From NCBI GenBank assembly GCA_902771595.1, contig CACXXH010000006.1, forward strand, positions 1-52,205: a stretch of DNA of 52,205 nucleotides. The letters run 5' to 3'. The stretch is from Fibrobacter succinogenes. GTDB lineage: Bacteria; Fibrobacterota; Fibrobacteria; Fibrobacterales; Fibrobacteraceae. This document shows positions 32,916 to 41,351 of this stretch, piece by piece (position 1 is the first letter of the stretch; every line of letters begins with the position of its first letter). The position numbers were made by a program, and so were the translations under genes. Below the pieces are notes generated by a model, which was not told the origin of the DNA, did not search any database, and saw only the letters and a list, made by a program, of their open reading frames with translations.

Positions 32916-34711
32916 TACTTTGCCTCCGTTTTTTCAGCCGAAGTTTCTTTTTGTGCGGAATCCGCGGTTTTTGCCGCATCCGTCTGGTTCGCCGGTTCCT
33001 GTGCCGGCGCTTCTGTCGCTACCTGCTGTTCGGCAGGGGTAGCCGTATTTCCGTTTGCCGTGCTGTCGGCGGGTGTCGCTGCTGCGCTATCGGCCGGGAC
33101 GTCGGTCTCGATCGTATTTTCGGTAGCCGCGGGTGCTTCGACGGGCTTTGCCTTGCCCATCAGGGAACCGGCGGATTCGATTTCACCGGCTGCTTCCAGC
33201 AGGCCGAGCCATGCGACAACGGCGTCGTAATGAGCCTTCAAATCGGCAACTTGCAGGCGAGAAAGGGAAAGTTCTGCGTCCACCACGTCGAGGCCGGTTG
33301 CAAGGCCCGCTTCGTATGCGCGGGTCTGGCTGCGGAGCGCTTCGTCGGCGAGTTCACGCGTTTTCACGAGGCTCGTGAGGCGGCTTTTGGCGTGTTCCAT
33401 TTCGCGCCAGCGCTTTTCGACGAGCAGGTTGATGTTGTCGAGAGTCTGTTCTTCCTTGCTGGCGAGGGAGCGTTCCATCGCCTTTGCGGAACTCACCTTC
33501 GCGCGGGATTCCGCACCGCCTAAAATCGGGAGGTCCCACTGCGCTTTTGCGCCGACGGCCCATTCGGGCTCGAGAATGGTCAAGTCTTTCGTATAGAGTT
33601 CGCGGTAGCCGAACAATGCGACGGTCGGGAACCAGTCGGCACGCGCTGCGCGCACGGCGTCGTGACTGCGCTTGCGTTCCGTACGGAGCTGCCTGAGCCC
33701 CGGGTGCTTTTCGCGGGCCATCTGCTTGAATTCTTCCAGGCTACGGTCGAGTTCGGGCGCTTCCACCGGCGTCGTCGCCGAAATGCTCGTGTCGGTGTGG
33801 AGCAGGCTTGCGAGCGCCATGCGGGCAAGCGACTGGTCACGCAGGGCGTCTTCGAGGGCGTTCTGCGCCTCGGCCAGCGCGACTTCGGCACGCAGGCGTT
33901 CCGCCTTGCTTATCTGGCCGCCTTCTTCCAGCTTTTTGGAACGTTCCAAATGCTCTTCCAGGTTCGTCATCGTGGTTTGGCGGAGCACCGTGAGTTCTTC
34001 GGCCAGGCGCAGCATGAAGTATTTCGTGGTGACATCCATCAGGATGGCATTTTGCGCCATGTCGAATTCAGCCTTGCGGGCGTTCACGTTCTCTTTTGCC
34101 GCATCGTAGGCGGAATAAATCTTGAGGCCGGTGAAAATGGGCCAAACGACGGTCACGCGAGCGTTAAAGAACACGTCATCCTGCACTTTCATGCCGAAAT
34201 CGCTTTCTTCGATTTTCTTTTTGGCGGCATCGCTGTAGCTATCCGCAGCCTGCTGGGCAAGGGTATTCACCTTGTTGCTTCCCATGACGCCGCTCCGGAT
34301 TTCATCGGCCCTCTGGTCCACCATGCTTTTGGCGGTTGCCTCGTCGAGCCCTGCGGCCATAGCCTGCTTCACGGCATCGTTATAGGCGCTTGTATAAGCC
34401 ATGTCGTATGCGGAAAGGTACGCCTTGGAATAGGCGGATGCACCGGCAACTTCGCTCAATGGGCCCTGCATTTTAGAAAGGTCGATCGTTATGGGGTCAT
34501 TGATCTTCGTGACGCTTGCCGAAAGGGAAACTTTGGGCAAAAAGCGCGAACGGGCTTCAACCCGGCCGCTTTCGGCCATTTCGACTTTAGCCTTTTCGGC
34601 TTTAATCTGGGAATTGTTGGATTTCGCCATGTCGATGGCTTCCTGCAGAGTCAGCGGGGAGGCCACGGCCAAAGCGCCCAACGAAACAATGTAAAGCAAG
34701 CACTTTTTCAT
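32915..34711 (-). CDS. TolC-family outer-membrane efflux protein
   Basis: 598 residues from the ATG at 34711, where a signal peptide starts (MKKCLLYIVSLGALAVASPL); a longer frame begins at 34759. Typical TolC pieces are LTLQEAIDMAKSNNSQIKAE, TKYFMLRLAEELTVLRQ and AYEAGLATGLDVVDAELSLS. Two departures stand out. A Tyr/Ala-rich insert (AYSKAYLSAYDMAYTSAYND, near residue 92) lies in the first half, and an Ala/Pro/Thr-rich tail of about 95 residues ends the protein. It is the first gene of the exporter operon. Confidence 0.87.
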   Translation of the reverse strand: MKKCLLYIVSLGALAVASPLTLQEAIDMAKSNNSQIKAEKAKVEMAESGRVEARSRFLPKVSLSASVTKINDPITIDLSKMQGPLSEVAGASAYSKAYLSAYDMAYTSAYNDAVKQAMAAGLDEATAKSMVDQRADEIRSGVMGSNKVNTLAQQAADSYSDAAKKKIEESDFGMKVQDDVFFNARVTVVWPIFTGLKIYSAYDAAKENVNARKAEFDMAQNAILMDVTTKYFMLRLAEELTVLRQTTMTNLEEHLERSKKLEEGGQISKAERLRAEVALAEAQNALEDALRDQSLARMALASLLHTDTSISATTPVEAPELDRSLEEFKQMAREKHPGLRQLRTERKRSHDAVRAARADWFPTVALFGYRELYTKDLTILEPEWAVGAKAQWDLPILGGAESRAKVSSAKAMERSLASKEEQTLDNINLLVEKRWREMEHAKSRLTSLVKTRELADEALRSQTRAYEAGLATGLDVVDAELSLSRLQVADLKAHYDAVVAWLGLLEAAGEIESAGSLMGKAKPVEAPAATENTIETDVPADSAAATPADSTANGNTATPAEQQVATEAPAQEPANQTDAAKTADSAQKETSAEKTEAK

Positions 34712-34852
34712 AGCAATAAAAAGATACAATTTTTGTAAAGTTCGGGCAATGCCGTTCATCCTGCTGTTTGTGCAAATTATCCGTTTCTCTGTATACAGAC
34801 AAAGGTGCGTGCTAGCGGGCTAGCGCTATGGGGGCCTGGCGACTGTGAGCGT

Positions 34853-34887
34853 GTATACAAAAAGGAACCCGTTTGTGCGGGTTCCTT
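34853..34887 (-). terminator. Intrinsic terminator of the DUF4956/VTC operon
   Basis: On the minus strand a perfect stem, AAGGAACCCG with CGGGTTCCTT around CACAAA, is followed by TTTGTATAC. It lies 31 bases beyond the lamin-tail lipoprotein stop codon. Confidence 0.8.
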
Positions 34888-34917
34888 CCAATGTTATAAA
34901 GAGCTTGCTATTCCGGA

Positions 34918-36579
34918 TTAGAGCTTGCCCGGAGTCGGATAGTCGACCTTCCAGGCCTTGGCTTCGTAGCCCATGGTGGTGTTGTCTATGCGGTGCAGGC
35001 TGAATCCGAGACCGTCCGCTTCGGCGAGGCCTTCCCAGTTGTCGGAATAGAGCGTCGCGTCGTGCCAGACATAGAAGTATTTGGTAATTCCTTCTACCGT
35101 TTCCTTGGAGAAGGGTTCCTTGACCGCAATCGTTTCACCGCGGTTCGAAAGTTTGCCCTTGTAGGTCACAATCTGTACGTCGGCAGGAATCGAGTAGGTG
35201 CTGCGGACGAAATCAGCGTTCCAGGTGGTAATACCGAATGCCTGCATGTCCACATCTTCGAGTGTTTCAGGAATCAGGAGCAAAAGGCCCTTTGCGGGGA
35301 TGGTCATGCTCGAAAATTCCATGTTGATACCTTCAACCTTCCATCCCTTTTGCACGGAAGCGCTGTAGAGGGTGACGGCGGCGTCCGAACCGTTCACGAT
35401 TTCCATGAATTCGAACGGGACCGTGGTATTGGCGGTAGCCGGATGGTAGTTGATTTCGTTGATGTAGAGGGAGCCTACCAGGAGGGCGGAGTTCTTTTCG
35501 CCGGGGGTCGCCGTGGCCAGCGGACCCTGGGTGGTGGAACCGTCACTCAGGTCAACGACACCGCTCGTCGCGGTCGTTGCGGGCACCCAGATGCTCGATT
35601 CGTCGCCTTCCTGCGGGCCGCGCAGGTAGAATTCGCCGCCATCGGGAGCGACAATCAGTGTATCGTCAAACGCCGTGTTGGCTTCGAGAACGAGGTAGCC
35701 CTTCGCAGGCACGGTTCCACTCTTGATGCTGAGCGTCTGGTCACGGCGCTTGATTTCGACCAGCCAGCCCGTAATGTCGACGGGCTGATCACCTGCGTTG
35801 TAGACTTCGATCCAGGAATCTTCGCCGGCCTTGTACGGCTTGATTTCGTTGATGCGGACGTTCGTCGGGGCAACCCACTGGTCACCGCCTACGCCCGGAG
35901 TGCCGCCGTCGGCCTTGCTTGCCGCCCAGGAATTGGGCTGGGCAGCGTTGCCGCCCACGTACACGAGGGAACGGCCCTTGCCGTCGGCCAGGCTCGGCCA
36001 AGGAGGTTCGTTACTGAAGGCGCAGCTCACGTCACCTTCACCCTGGACCTTCACGTTGACCACGTCGCCTTCGTTGAAGAGCTTTACGTTCTGGGCATCA
36101 TCCCACGGTCCAAAGAGCCTTCCGGCAAATGTCGGGTAGGCTTTCTTGAATTCGGTGGGGTCGTTTGTGACGACCACGTATTCACCCTTCTTGAGGGGCT
36201 CTGCCGGGAATGTGTAATCGACGGCGCCGCTCAAGTGAAGGAAGAAGTTCTGCATGTTGTCCATGTCCATGCCGCCCGCAATGTAGATTTCAATCCATTC
36301 GAGCTTGGAATCCTTTGCGTGGTACATGATTTCGGAGCAGGCCATCTGCGGAGGAGCGTCGTTGGACAAGGAAGAACTGGACTTCGGCAAGGATGCGCTG
36401 CTTCCGGGATTGGCGCCGCTGCTACCAGGGATGCCATCGCTGCTATCGGGATTTCCCGCGCTGTTCGGTTCCGAGGCAGAACTGTCGGGGTCTACGGAAG
36501 AAGAACCTTTATCGCATGCGGAGAATGCTCCGAGCATCGAGATTAAGGTTCCGGTCAAAAGCCACTTTTTCATGTTCAT
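34918..36579 (-). CDS. Lipoprotein with three lamin-tail (LTD) domains
   Basis: 553 residues. ATG 36579 is chosen because AAGGA lies eight bases upstream and it opens a lipoprotein signal (LISMLGAFSAC); longer frames exist. After the Cys comes a Ser/Pro/Asn-rich linker of about 55 residues, then three Ig-like LTD modules: ACSEIMYHAKDSKLEWIEIY near 75, VRINEIKPYKAGEDSWIEVY near 250, LYINEINYHPATANTTVPFE near 380. LTDs in bacterial secreted proteins often accompany CotH-type kinases (family knowledge), but no CotH domain is seen. It is the last gene of the operon, 44 bases after the VTC gene, and is likely surface-exposed. Confidence 0.75.
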   Translation of the reverse strand: MNMKKWLLTGTLISMLGAFSACDKGSSSVDPDSSASEPNSAGNPDSSDGIPGSSGANPGSSASLPKSSSSLSNDAPPQMACSEIMYHAKDSKLEWIEIYIAGGMDMDNMQNFFLHLSGAVDYTFPAEPLKKGEYVVVTNDPTEFKKAYPTFAGRLFGPWDDAQNVKLFNEGDVVNVKVQGEGDVSCAFSNEPPWPSLADGKGRSLVYVGGNAAQPNSWAASKADGGTPGVGGDQWVAPTNVRINEIKPYKAGEDSWIEVYNAGDQPVDITGWLVEIKRRDQTLSIKSGTVPAKGYLVLEANTAFDDTLIVAPDGGEFYLRGPQEGDESSIWVPATTATSGVVDLSDGSTTQGPLATATPGEKNSALLVGSLYINEINYHPATANTTVPFEFMEIVNGSDAAVTLYSASVQKGWKVEGINMEFSSMTIPAKGLLLLIPETLEDVDMQAFGITTWNADFVRSTYSIPADVQIVTYKGKLSNRGETIAVKEPFSKETVEGITKYFYVWHDATLYSDNWEGLAEADGLGFSLHRIDNTTMGYEAKAWKVDYPTPGKL

Positions 36580-36622
36580 AAGGGCCATCCTTTTTGAGGT
36601 TTTACGCTCTGTAATAAAAATC

Positions 36623-37441
36623 CTAGAAGTTCCCGGCCAGTTTTGTCCAGTAGGGGGACTTGAATCGGCGCGGATTCTCGTAAACTCGTTTCCATTCGGC
36701 TGCCGCATTACCGAATTTAGAAAATGCGGAGTGCTTGAGGTTCAAAAATCTTATCAGGTCGAACATCCAGTAAGGAACCTGTGAGCAGGGGCACTTTAAT
36801 TCGAGCACGGCGTCCATTCCCGGCTGGAAGAAGCGGGGAAGGCCTGTCGAATGCATGTAGTGCGGGTCCACCGTGTAGTCGAAACCGTTCTCTTCGCGGA
36901 AGCGCATGCCCGTATCGATGGTGACGCGGGAATATTCCTCGCGGAGCCCGAACCAGGCGCGACGCTTGTACTGCGTCAAAAGGCGCGGGTGGGCGTTGTG
37001 GAGTTCCGTCTTGTACAAGAAATCCTTCAGGTACATGCGGTCCTTGTCTGTTTTGCAGGGCCATTCCTCGGGCTTCATGTGCCAGACTTCGCCCGGGTTG
37101 ATTCCCTTGATGGTGGCGCGGCTCTTGTAACAGATGCTCCTGATTTTGCGCTTCACCTCGAAATGGAACGTACCGTCCTGTGCGGGGTGTTCCCCGTAGG
37201 TACGGATGCGCATGTTGAAACGGTCCAAAAGCTGCTTCTTTTTCCAGCCCAGGAACGTCCACTTCGGGGAGTCCAGGTACAGGTTCGTAATCCAGTAGAA
37301 ACCGCCCGGAGTAATCTTGGAATAGTAGTCCTCTTCGCAGTACGGGGCAAGGAAAGCACCGATCCGGTCCGCCCATTCGACGGGGATGTGGTACTTGAGC
37401 TCGAAACGTTCGAGAAGACTAAAACCGCGGGCTTCCGCCAT
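36623..37441 (-). CDS. VTC-domain (triphosphate-tunnel) polyphosphate polymerase-like protein
   Basis: 272 residues, a complete VTC domain with all conserved blocks in order: ERFELKYHI (residue 11), TNLYLDSP, RFNMRIRTYGE, FHFEVKRKI, LTQYKRRAWFG, RVTIDTGM, AVLELKCP and KHSAFSKFGN. These basic and acidic residues line the tunnel in yeast VTC4 (which makes polyphosphate from ATP) and in related enzymes (family knowledge). No membrane helix or signal peptide, so it is cytoplasmic and probably recruited to the membrane by a partner. It starts 1 base after the tolC-like stop. The product may be polyphosphate, but this has to be inferred. Confidence 0.88.
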   Translation of the reverse strand: MAEARGFSLLERFELKYHIPVEWADRIGAFLAPYCEEDYYSKITPGGFYWITNLYLDSPKWTFLGWKKKQLLDRFNMRIRTYGEHPAQDGTFHFEVKRKIRSICYKSRATIKGINPGEVWHMKPEEWPCKTDKDRMYLKDFLYKTELHNAHPRLLTQYKRRAWFGLREEYSRVTIDTGMRFREENGFDYTVDPHYMHSTGLPRFFQPGMDAVLELKCPCSQVPYWMFDLIRFLNLKHSAFSKFGNAAAEWKRVYENPRRFKSPYWTKLAGNF

Positions 37442-37442
37442 A

Positions 37443-38822
37443 TTACTTCAGCCCCTCGCGAAGATGGTTCACGACGCCTTCGCGTGCAAGAATGCCAGCA
37501 TAGTTGAGCAGTTCGAGATAGCGGGCGAAAATATCGTATTCGAGCTTGACCGCCTTCATGTCGCTTTCGAGCGCACTTTCCTTGGCACGCAGGAGCAGCA
37601 GCGGGTCGGAACCGGCATTGCGGGCGAACTGTTCCATGAACCCGCTCGCGCCCACCTGTTCCACGAATTCCTTCTGCACCTTCCACTGGCCAATCAGCGC
37701 GAGCACTTCTTCGGTGAGGCGCGCCACCTTCTGGTTAATGTCACGCACGTCGGCGAGATAGTCGCTCTCGGCATCGAGCTTGGCCACCTGGAGCTTGAGG
37801 TCGGAATCTTTACCGCTATCGAAGAACGGCAGGCGGAAAGCGAGGTTCACGAAGAACTTGTCGGCAGTTTTCCTGTTGTCCTTGTCCGGGACAAGCACGT
37901 TGGCAAGGCCCTTGCAGTTAAGCGCGGTCTCGCAACCTGTCTGTTTCTTGAACTCGTCTACGTAATCCGCGTAGGCACCCGTACCAAAGACATCCGTTGC
38001 GTCCAGGTCCTTGTACTTTTCCATCCGGGATTCGATCTGCAGGGAGTAGCCGATGCCGATATGCGAGATGTAGTCGCGGCCCTTGCTCACGTCCTGCTTG
38101 GCCTGCGCCACTTCGCTGTCGCGCTTGCCGCGGGCCATCGCCACCAGCGGGAAGTTCTCGTTCACTTCTACGCCGTTCGAGAGGATCTGGGCAAGTTCAT
38201 CCATCGTCGGGAGGAACGAGGAATCCAGATCGACGCCATCGAAATCGGGCACCCAGATCTTCATCTTGAGTTCCGCATCGCGGAGTGCAGTGCTGTCCGA
38301 AAGCAGATCAGCCTTGATGGACGCGCTTTTCTCGAGCGTGCTCATCAGGTCTTCGGCATTGAACGTCGCCGAACCGGACTTGAGGTGCAGAACCTCGATG
38401 CGGTCGGTGTTCACCTGCAACAGCTGCTTGTTGATTTCGTTGATTTTTTTGCGCATCACGTAGCGCACGCCACGTTCGTAGCGGTCGTAGAGCAACAGCG
38501 AACGTTCCACGCCAAAGCGGGCCTTTTCGTAGTCTCTTACGGCATCGGCACGTTCCTTGTCGGCAGCACTTTCGCCGAACGTCTTGGGGCTCATGCGGAG
38601 TTCAAAATCGTGTTTGGCAAAACTGAAACCGTCCAGCTGGTAACGGAGTTCCAGCTTGTCCCAAAGTTTCGTGCTCCTGCCGGAAGCAGTTGCCTCGGAA
38701 CGCTTTTGTGCCGCCTCGTAACGGGGGTCGCTTTGTGCGGACTGGACGAGCCTGTCCCAAGTGAGCGGGCCTGCGAATACTGCCACCGAAAGGATGGCAG
38801 GGATGGCTGCGATACGCTTCAT
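37443..38822 (-). CDS. TolC-like outer-membrane protein in the VTC operon
   Basis: 459 residues with a signal peptide (MKRIAAIPAILSVAVFAG). It starts LTWDRLVQSAQSDPRYEAAQ, the usual first helix of TolC proteins, and has long coiled-coil helices (YEKARFGVERSLLLYDRYER, KLDAESDYLADVRDINQKVA) separated by strand-rich segments. It diverges from the better TolC match at 32.9-34.7 kb, so the two are not recent duplicates. The start overlaps the HlyD-like stop (TAATG). Confidence 0.72.
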   Translation of the reverse strand: MKRIAAIPAILSVAVFAGPLTWDRLVQSAQSDPRYEAAQKRSEATASGRSTKLWDKLELRYQLDGFSFAKHDFELRMSPKTFGESAADKERADAVRDYEKARFGVERSLLLYDRYERGVRYVMRKKINEINKQLLQVNTDRIEVLHLKSGSATFNAEDLMSTLEKSASIKADLLSDSTALRDAELKMKIWVPDFDGVDLDSSFLPTMDELAQILSNGVEVNENFPLVAMARGKRDSEVAQAKQDVSKGRDYISHIGIGYSLQIESRMEKYKDLDATDVFGTGAYADYVDEFKKQTGCETALNCKGLANVLVPDKDNRKTADKFFVNLAFRLPFFDSGKDSDLKLQVAKLDAESDYLADVRDINQKVARLTEEVLALIGQWKVQKEFVEQVGASGFMEQFARNAGSDPLLLLRAKESALESDMKAVKLEYDIFARYLELLNYAGILAREGVVNHLREGLK

Positions 38823-39922
38823 TATTTGTTACCGTTTTTCTTGAGGTGTTTAACGCTTGTTTCGGTGATGGTCACCATCTCGCCCAGGAGGAACGGGTTC
38901 GCTTCGGGAATCTTGATGGTCACTTCGCGGCCGTAGACGGGCAGTTCGGGCATCTTCCACATACGGGTCGGGAAGGGAACGATGCGGCTAGAGAGACCGA
39001 CGACTTCACCGACAACGGCCTTGCCCGTACCGGCGAGCGTGGTCACCTTCACGGCTTCGCCCACGTCCATGTTCTGGTAAATCTGTTCGTTGATGTAACC
39101 GCGCACCAAGGTCGGGCTCTTGTGCGTGAGGGTCACGATCGGGGCGAAGCTCGAAACCTTTTCGCCGTCGCGCACGTTCACGTCACCCACCACCCAGTTT
39201 TCTTTCGCGATCTGGATGAGTTCCTGCTGCTGCTTCTTGAGTTCTTCGAGTTCCTTCTTCAGGTTCTCGGCTTCGCTCTTGCCGGTGGTCTTCTGGAGCC
39301 TGCCGCTACCGCGGAGCAGCGCAATCTGTTCGTTTGCGCTCTTGGTCGCAAGCGCAAGTTCGTTCTTGAGGCTCTTGATGCGCATGGCCATCGCGTCGTT
39401 GCCGTCACCACCGGAATTGGAGTTCGAGAGGCTCTTGAGCTTGGCGGAAATGGCCTTGTTGCTGTTGTATTCCGTTTCGAGGTTGCGGATTTCGGCGGAG
39501 AGGGCCAGGCGGCGGGTCTCGAGGTTCGCCTTGACTTCGGCCACCTTCTGGTCGATTTCGGCGGAGCTCAGGTTGCTGCGGCCTTCGAGGGCGTCAAGTT
39601 CGCGGGTCACTTCGGAAATGCGGAGCGTAAGGTCGGGACGGTTGATTTCGACGATCGTGTCGCCCACCTGGATTTCCTGGCCGGGAACCACGTGCACCTT
39701 CACGATTTCGGTAGCGGAAGGCACGCTGATGATGGTTTCGCTAGCTTCGGCGATACCGCGGAACATGGCGGCCTTGCCCTGGTACATAAAGCCAAGCACA
39801 ATCGCCATGATAAGGCAAATAATCCAAGCGAGAGAGAGCTTGTGACTGTAGACGTATGCCACGCCGGCGTTGTTCTTGTGGGTATTCCAGAAAGTATCGA
39901 GCAAATCTTCAATTTTGTTCAT
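38822..39922 (-). CDS. HlyD-like membrane fusion protein in the VTC operon
   Basis: 366 residues; AGGGGG lies about eight bases before the ATG. One membrane helix (LAWIICLIMAIVLGFMY, near residue 30) is followed by a lipoyl half (SATEIVKVHVVPGQEIQVGD), a long coiled coil (about 110-245, with ELEELKKQQQELIQIAKEN), the second half (VGDVNVRDGEKVSSFAPIVT) and a beta-barrel. A Gly/Ser-rich break (SNSNSGGDGND) sits in the coiled coil. It would connect an inner-membrane partner, here most likely the DUF4956 protein, with the TolC-like protein. No ABC or RND pump gene is in the operon. Confidence 0.82.
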   Translation of the reverse strand: MNKIEDLLDTFWNTHKNNAGVAYVYSHKLSLAWIICLIMAIVLGFMYQGKAAMFRGIAEASETIISVPSATEIVKVHVVPGQEIQVGDTIVEINRPDLTLRISEVTRELDALEGRSNLSSAEIDQKVAEVKANLETRRLALSAEIRNLETEYNSNKAISAKLKSLSNSNSGGDGNDAMAMRIKSLKNELALATKSANEQIALLRGSGRLQKTTGKSEAENLKKELEELKKQQQELIQIAKENWVVGDVNVRDGEKVSSFAPIVTLTHKSPTLVRGYINEQIYQNMDVGEAVKVTTLAGTGKAVVGEVVGLSSRIVPFPTRMWKMPELPVYGREVTIKIPEANPFLLGEMVTITETSVKHLKKNGNK

Positions 39923-39931
39923 CTCTGCCCC

Positions 39932-40615
39932 CTACATTTCCGTCGTCGCGTCCTGCATCATGAACTGCACGTCCGAGATGCCTTCGATTTTGGAGAGCTC
40001 GGTCAAGATTTCGGCAGCGGGCTTCGTCGCACGGAGCCTTACCTGGTATGCGACATCGAGACGGGCACCGCCGTCGACTTCGCGCATCGTAATCAAGATG
40101 AACGTCTTGAGGCTGCTCTTCATGAGGTCTTCGATCTGGCCACGGACCTTGGGTTCGTTGGGGAGCGCAAAGCGGAGCATGCCGTCAAAGAAGTGCTTGG
40201 TACCGAGACCGGTGCGGGAGAGAAGGAAGGCGACGCAGCAGAAGGCGACCGTACCACCGGCGGCGGCACCCCAGGCATACACGCCGCAGCCGATACCTGC
40301 GCCTAGTGAGGCAAATATGAACATGATATCTCGCGGGTCCTTGAAACTCGTACGGAAGCGGACCACCGAGAGTGCGCCCATCATGCCGAGGCCGCGTCCG
40401 ACGTTATCACCGATGGCCTGCATAATCATTGCAGCGGCGACCGAGCTCAGGACGATGCCCTGGACGAAGTTACGGGAGTAAGAGAGACCGAGGAAGGTCT
40501 TTTCGTATGTCCACCCGATCATGGATGAGAGGATGAATGCCAATGTCAGTGTGTAGATCAGCGTGATGATCGTTGCATTGGTCGTACTAGATTGGACCGC
40601 GAGAAGGTCTAGCAT
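39932..40615 (-). CDS. DUF4956 inner-membrane protein
   Basis: 227 residues; GGAG precedes the ATG by five bases. Four hydrophobic segments (about 15-35, 50-68, 95-115, 118-135) are followed by a ~90-residue cytoplasmic-type domain. The loop GMMGALSVVRFRTSFKDPRD matches the DUF4956 signature. I know this family as a common neighbour of VTC-domain and CotH genes, but its function is not established. It is the first gene of a five-gene operon in which every junction overlaps or is under 50 bases. It is the likely membrane platform for the VTC protein (inference). Confidence 0.8.
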   Translation of the reverse strand: MLDLLAVQSSTTNATIITLIYTLTLAFILSSMIGWTYEKTFLGLSYSRNFVQGIVLSSVAAAMIMQAIGDNVGRGLGMMGALSVVRFRTSFKDPRDIMFIFASLGAGIGCGVYAWGAAAGGTVAFCCVAFLLSRTGLGTKHFFDGMLRFALPNEPKVRGQIEDLMKSSLKTFILITMREVDGGARLDVAYQVRLRATKPAAEILTELSKIEGISDVQFMMQDATTEM

Positions 40616-40865
40616 AGTATCTCCATAATTTATGTCGTTTGTTTTGCGTTCCCATAATCTACTTAAAATAGCCGAATTTTAGAGCCGTTTTCTGTAAATT
40701 TGGGTCAACAAAAACATGTTAATTTCCTTAAAAAAGGCGTTAAGTGATGTTTTCACCCGAAAAATAGATAAATGTCTCTGTAAACTCACGTAAAGAAGAG
40801 TTTATATAGCGATTTCCGTTGTAAACGGGTACACCAAAAACGGCCGAATTCTTATTTTTTTTTAC
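40616..40865. promoter_or_regulatory. Divergent regulatory region between DUF4956 operon and vsr
   Basis: 250 bases, AT-rich. It contains a perfect 7-bp inverted repeat TAAACTC-N10-GAGTTTA (40781-40804) and a smaller one, CCGTT-GTA-AACGG (40816-40828). These could be operators or hairpins. No other gene is seen here. Confidence 0.4.
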
Positions 40866-41306
40866 ATGAAACGGAAATGCAAAAGGCGTACGCCCATGAC
40901 CCGTTCGCAGATGATGCGGGCGGTCCGTTCGGAGGATACCGTTCCCGAACTGCGGGTACGGAAGGCGCTTTTCCGCGACGGGTTCCGCTATCGCCTGCAT
41001 TGCCATGACTTACCCGGTTCTCCGGACCTTTTCGTCTTGAAATACGGGGTGGTGGTGTTCGTGAACGGGTGCTTTTGGCACCAGCACGGCTGCAAGTTTA
41101 CGGGCCGCCCCAAGAGCAATCCCGATTTTTGGAACGATAAATTTACAAACAACGTTGTTCGGGACGTAAAGACGGGCTGGAAACTTTCCCTGCTCGGGTT
41201 CCGCACGGCGACCGTATGGGAATGTTCCATCAAGAACGACTTCGAACGCACCATGGAACTGTTGGAAGCTTTCATTTTGGGCGACGACGAAACCATCGAA
41301 ATATGA
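40866..41306 (+). CDS. vsr: Very short patch repair endonuclease (Vsr)
   Basis: 146 residues; an inner ATG at 40896 with AAAGG upstream is an alternative start. Family features: RSEDTVPELRVRKAL (conserved Glu), LPGSPDLFVLKYG (catalytic Asp), FVNGCFWHQHGC and VWECS (His and zinc-binding Cys). The His preceding GCFWH in the E. coli enzyme is Asn here. Vsr nicks DNA 5' to a T:G mismatch that arises from deamination of 5-methylcytosine, and normally accompanies a cytosine methylase. No methylase gene lies in the window. It is transcribed alone, ahead of an unrelated barrel gene. Confidence 0.88.
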   Translation: MKRKCKRRTPMTRSQMMRAVRSEDTVPELRVRKALFRDGFRYRLHCHDLPGSPDLFVLKYGVVVFVNGCFWHQHGCKFTGRPKSNPDFWNDKFTNNVVRDVKTGWKLSLLGFRTATVWECSIKNDFERTMELLEAFILGDDETIEI

Positions 41307-41351
41307 TGGTGCCTGAAAAACGTATATTTGATGCCGCAACAAGGAGGAATA

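Noticed and set aside
29563..34711. Exporter operon and VTC operon as one duplicated system
   Set aside because: Both have HlyD and TolC proteins, but their sequences, gene order and partners differ strongly, and a terminator separates them.
34811..34824. Two adjacent GCTAGC palindromes as an operator
   Set aside because: They lie between the exporter start and a terminator, but are too short to separate from chance.
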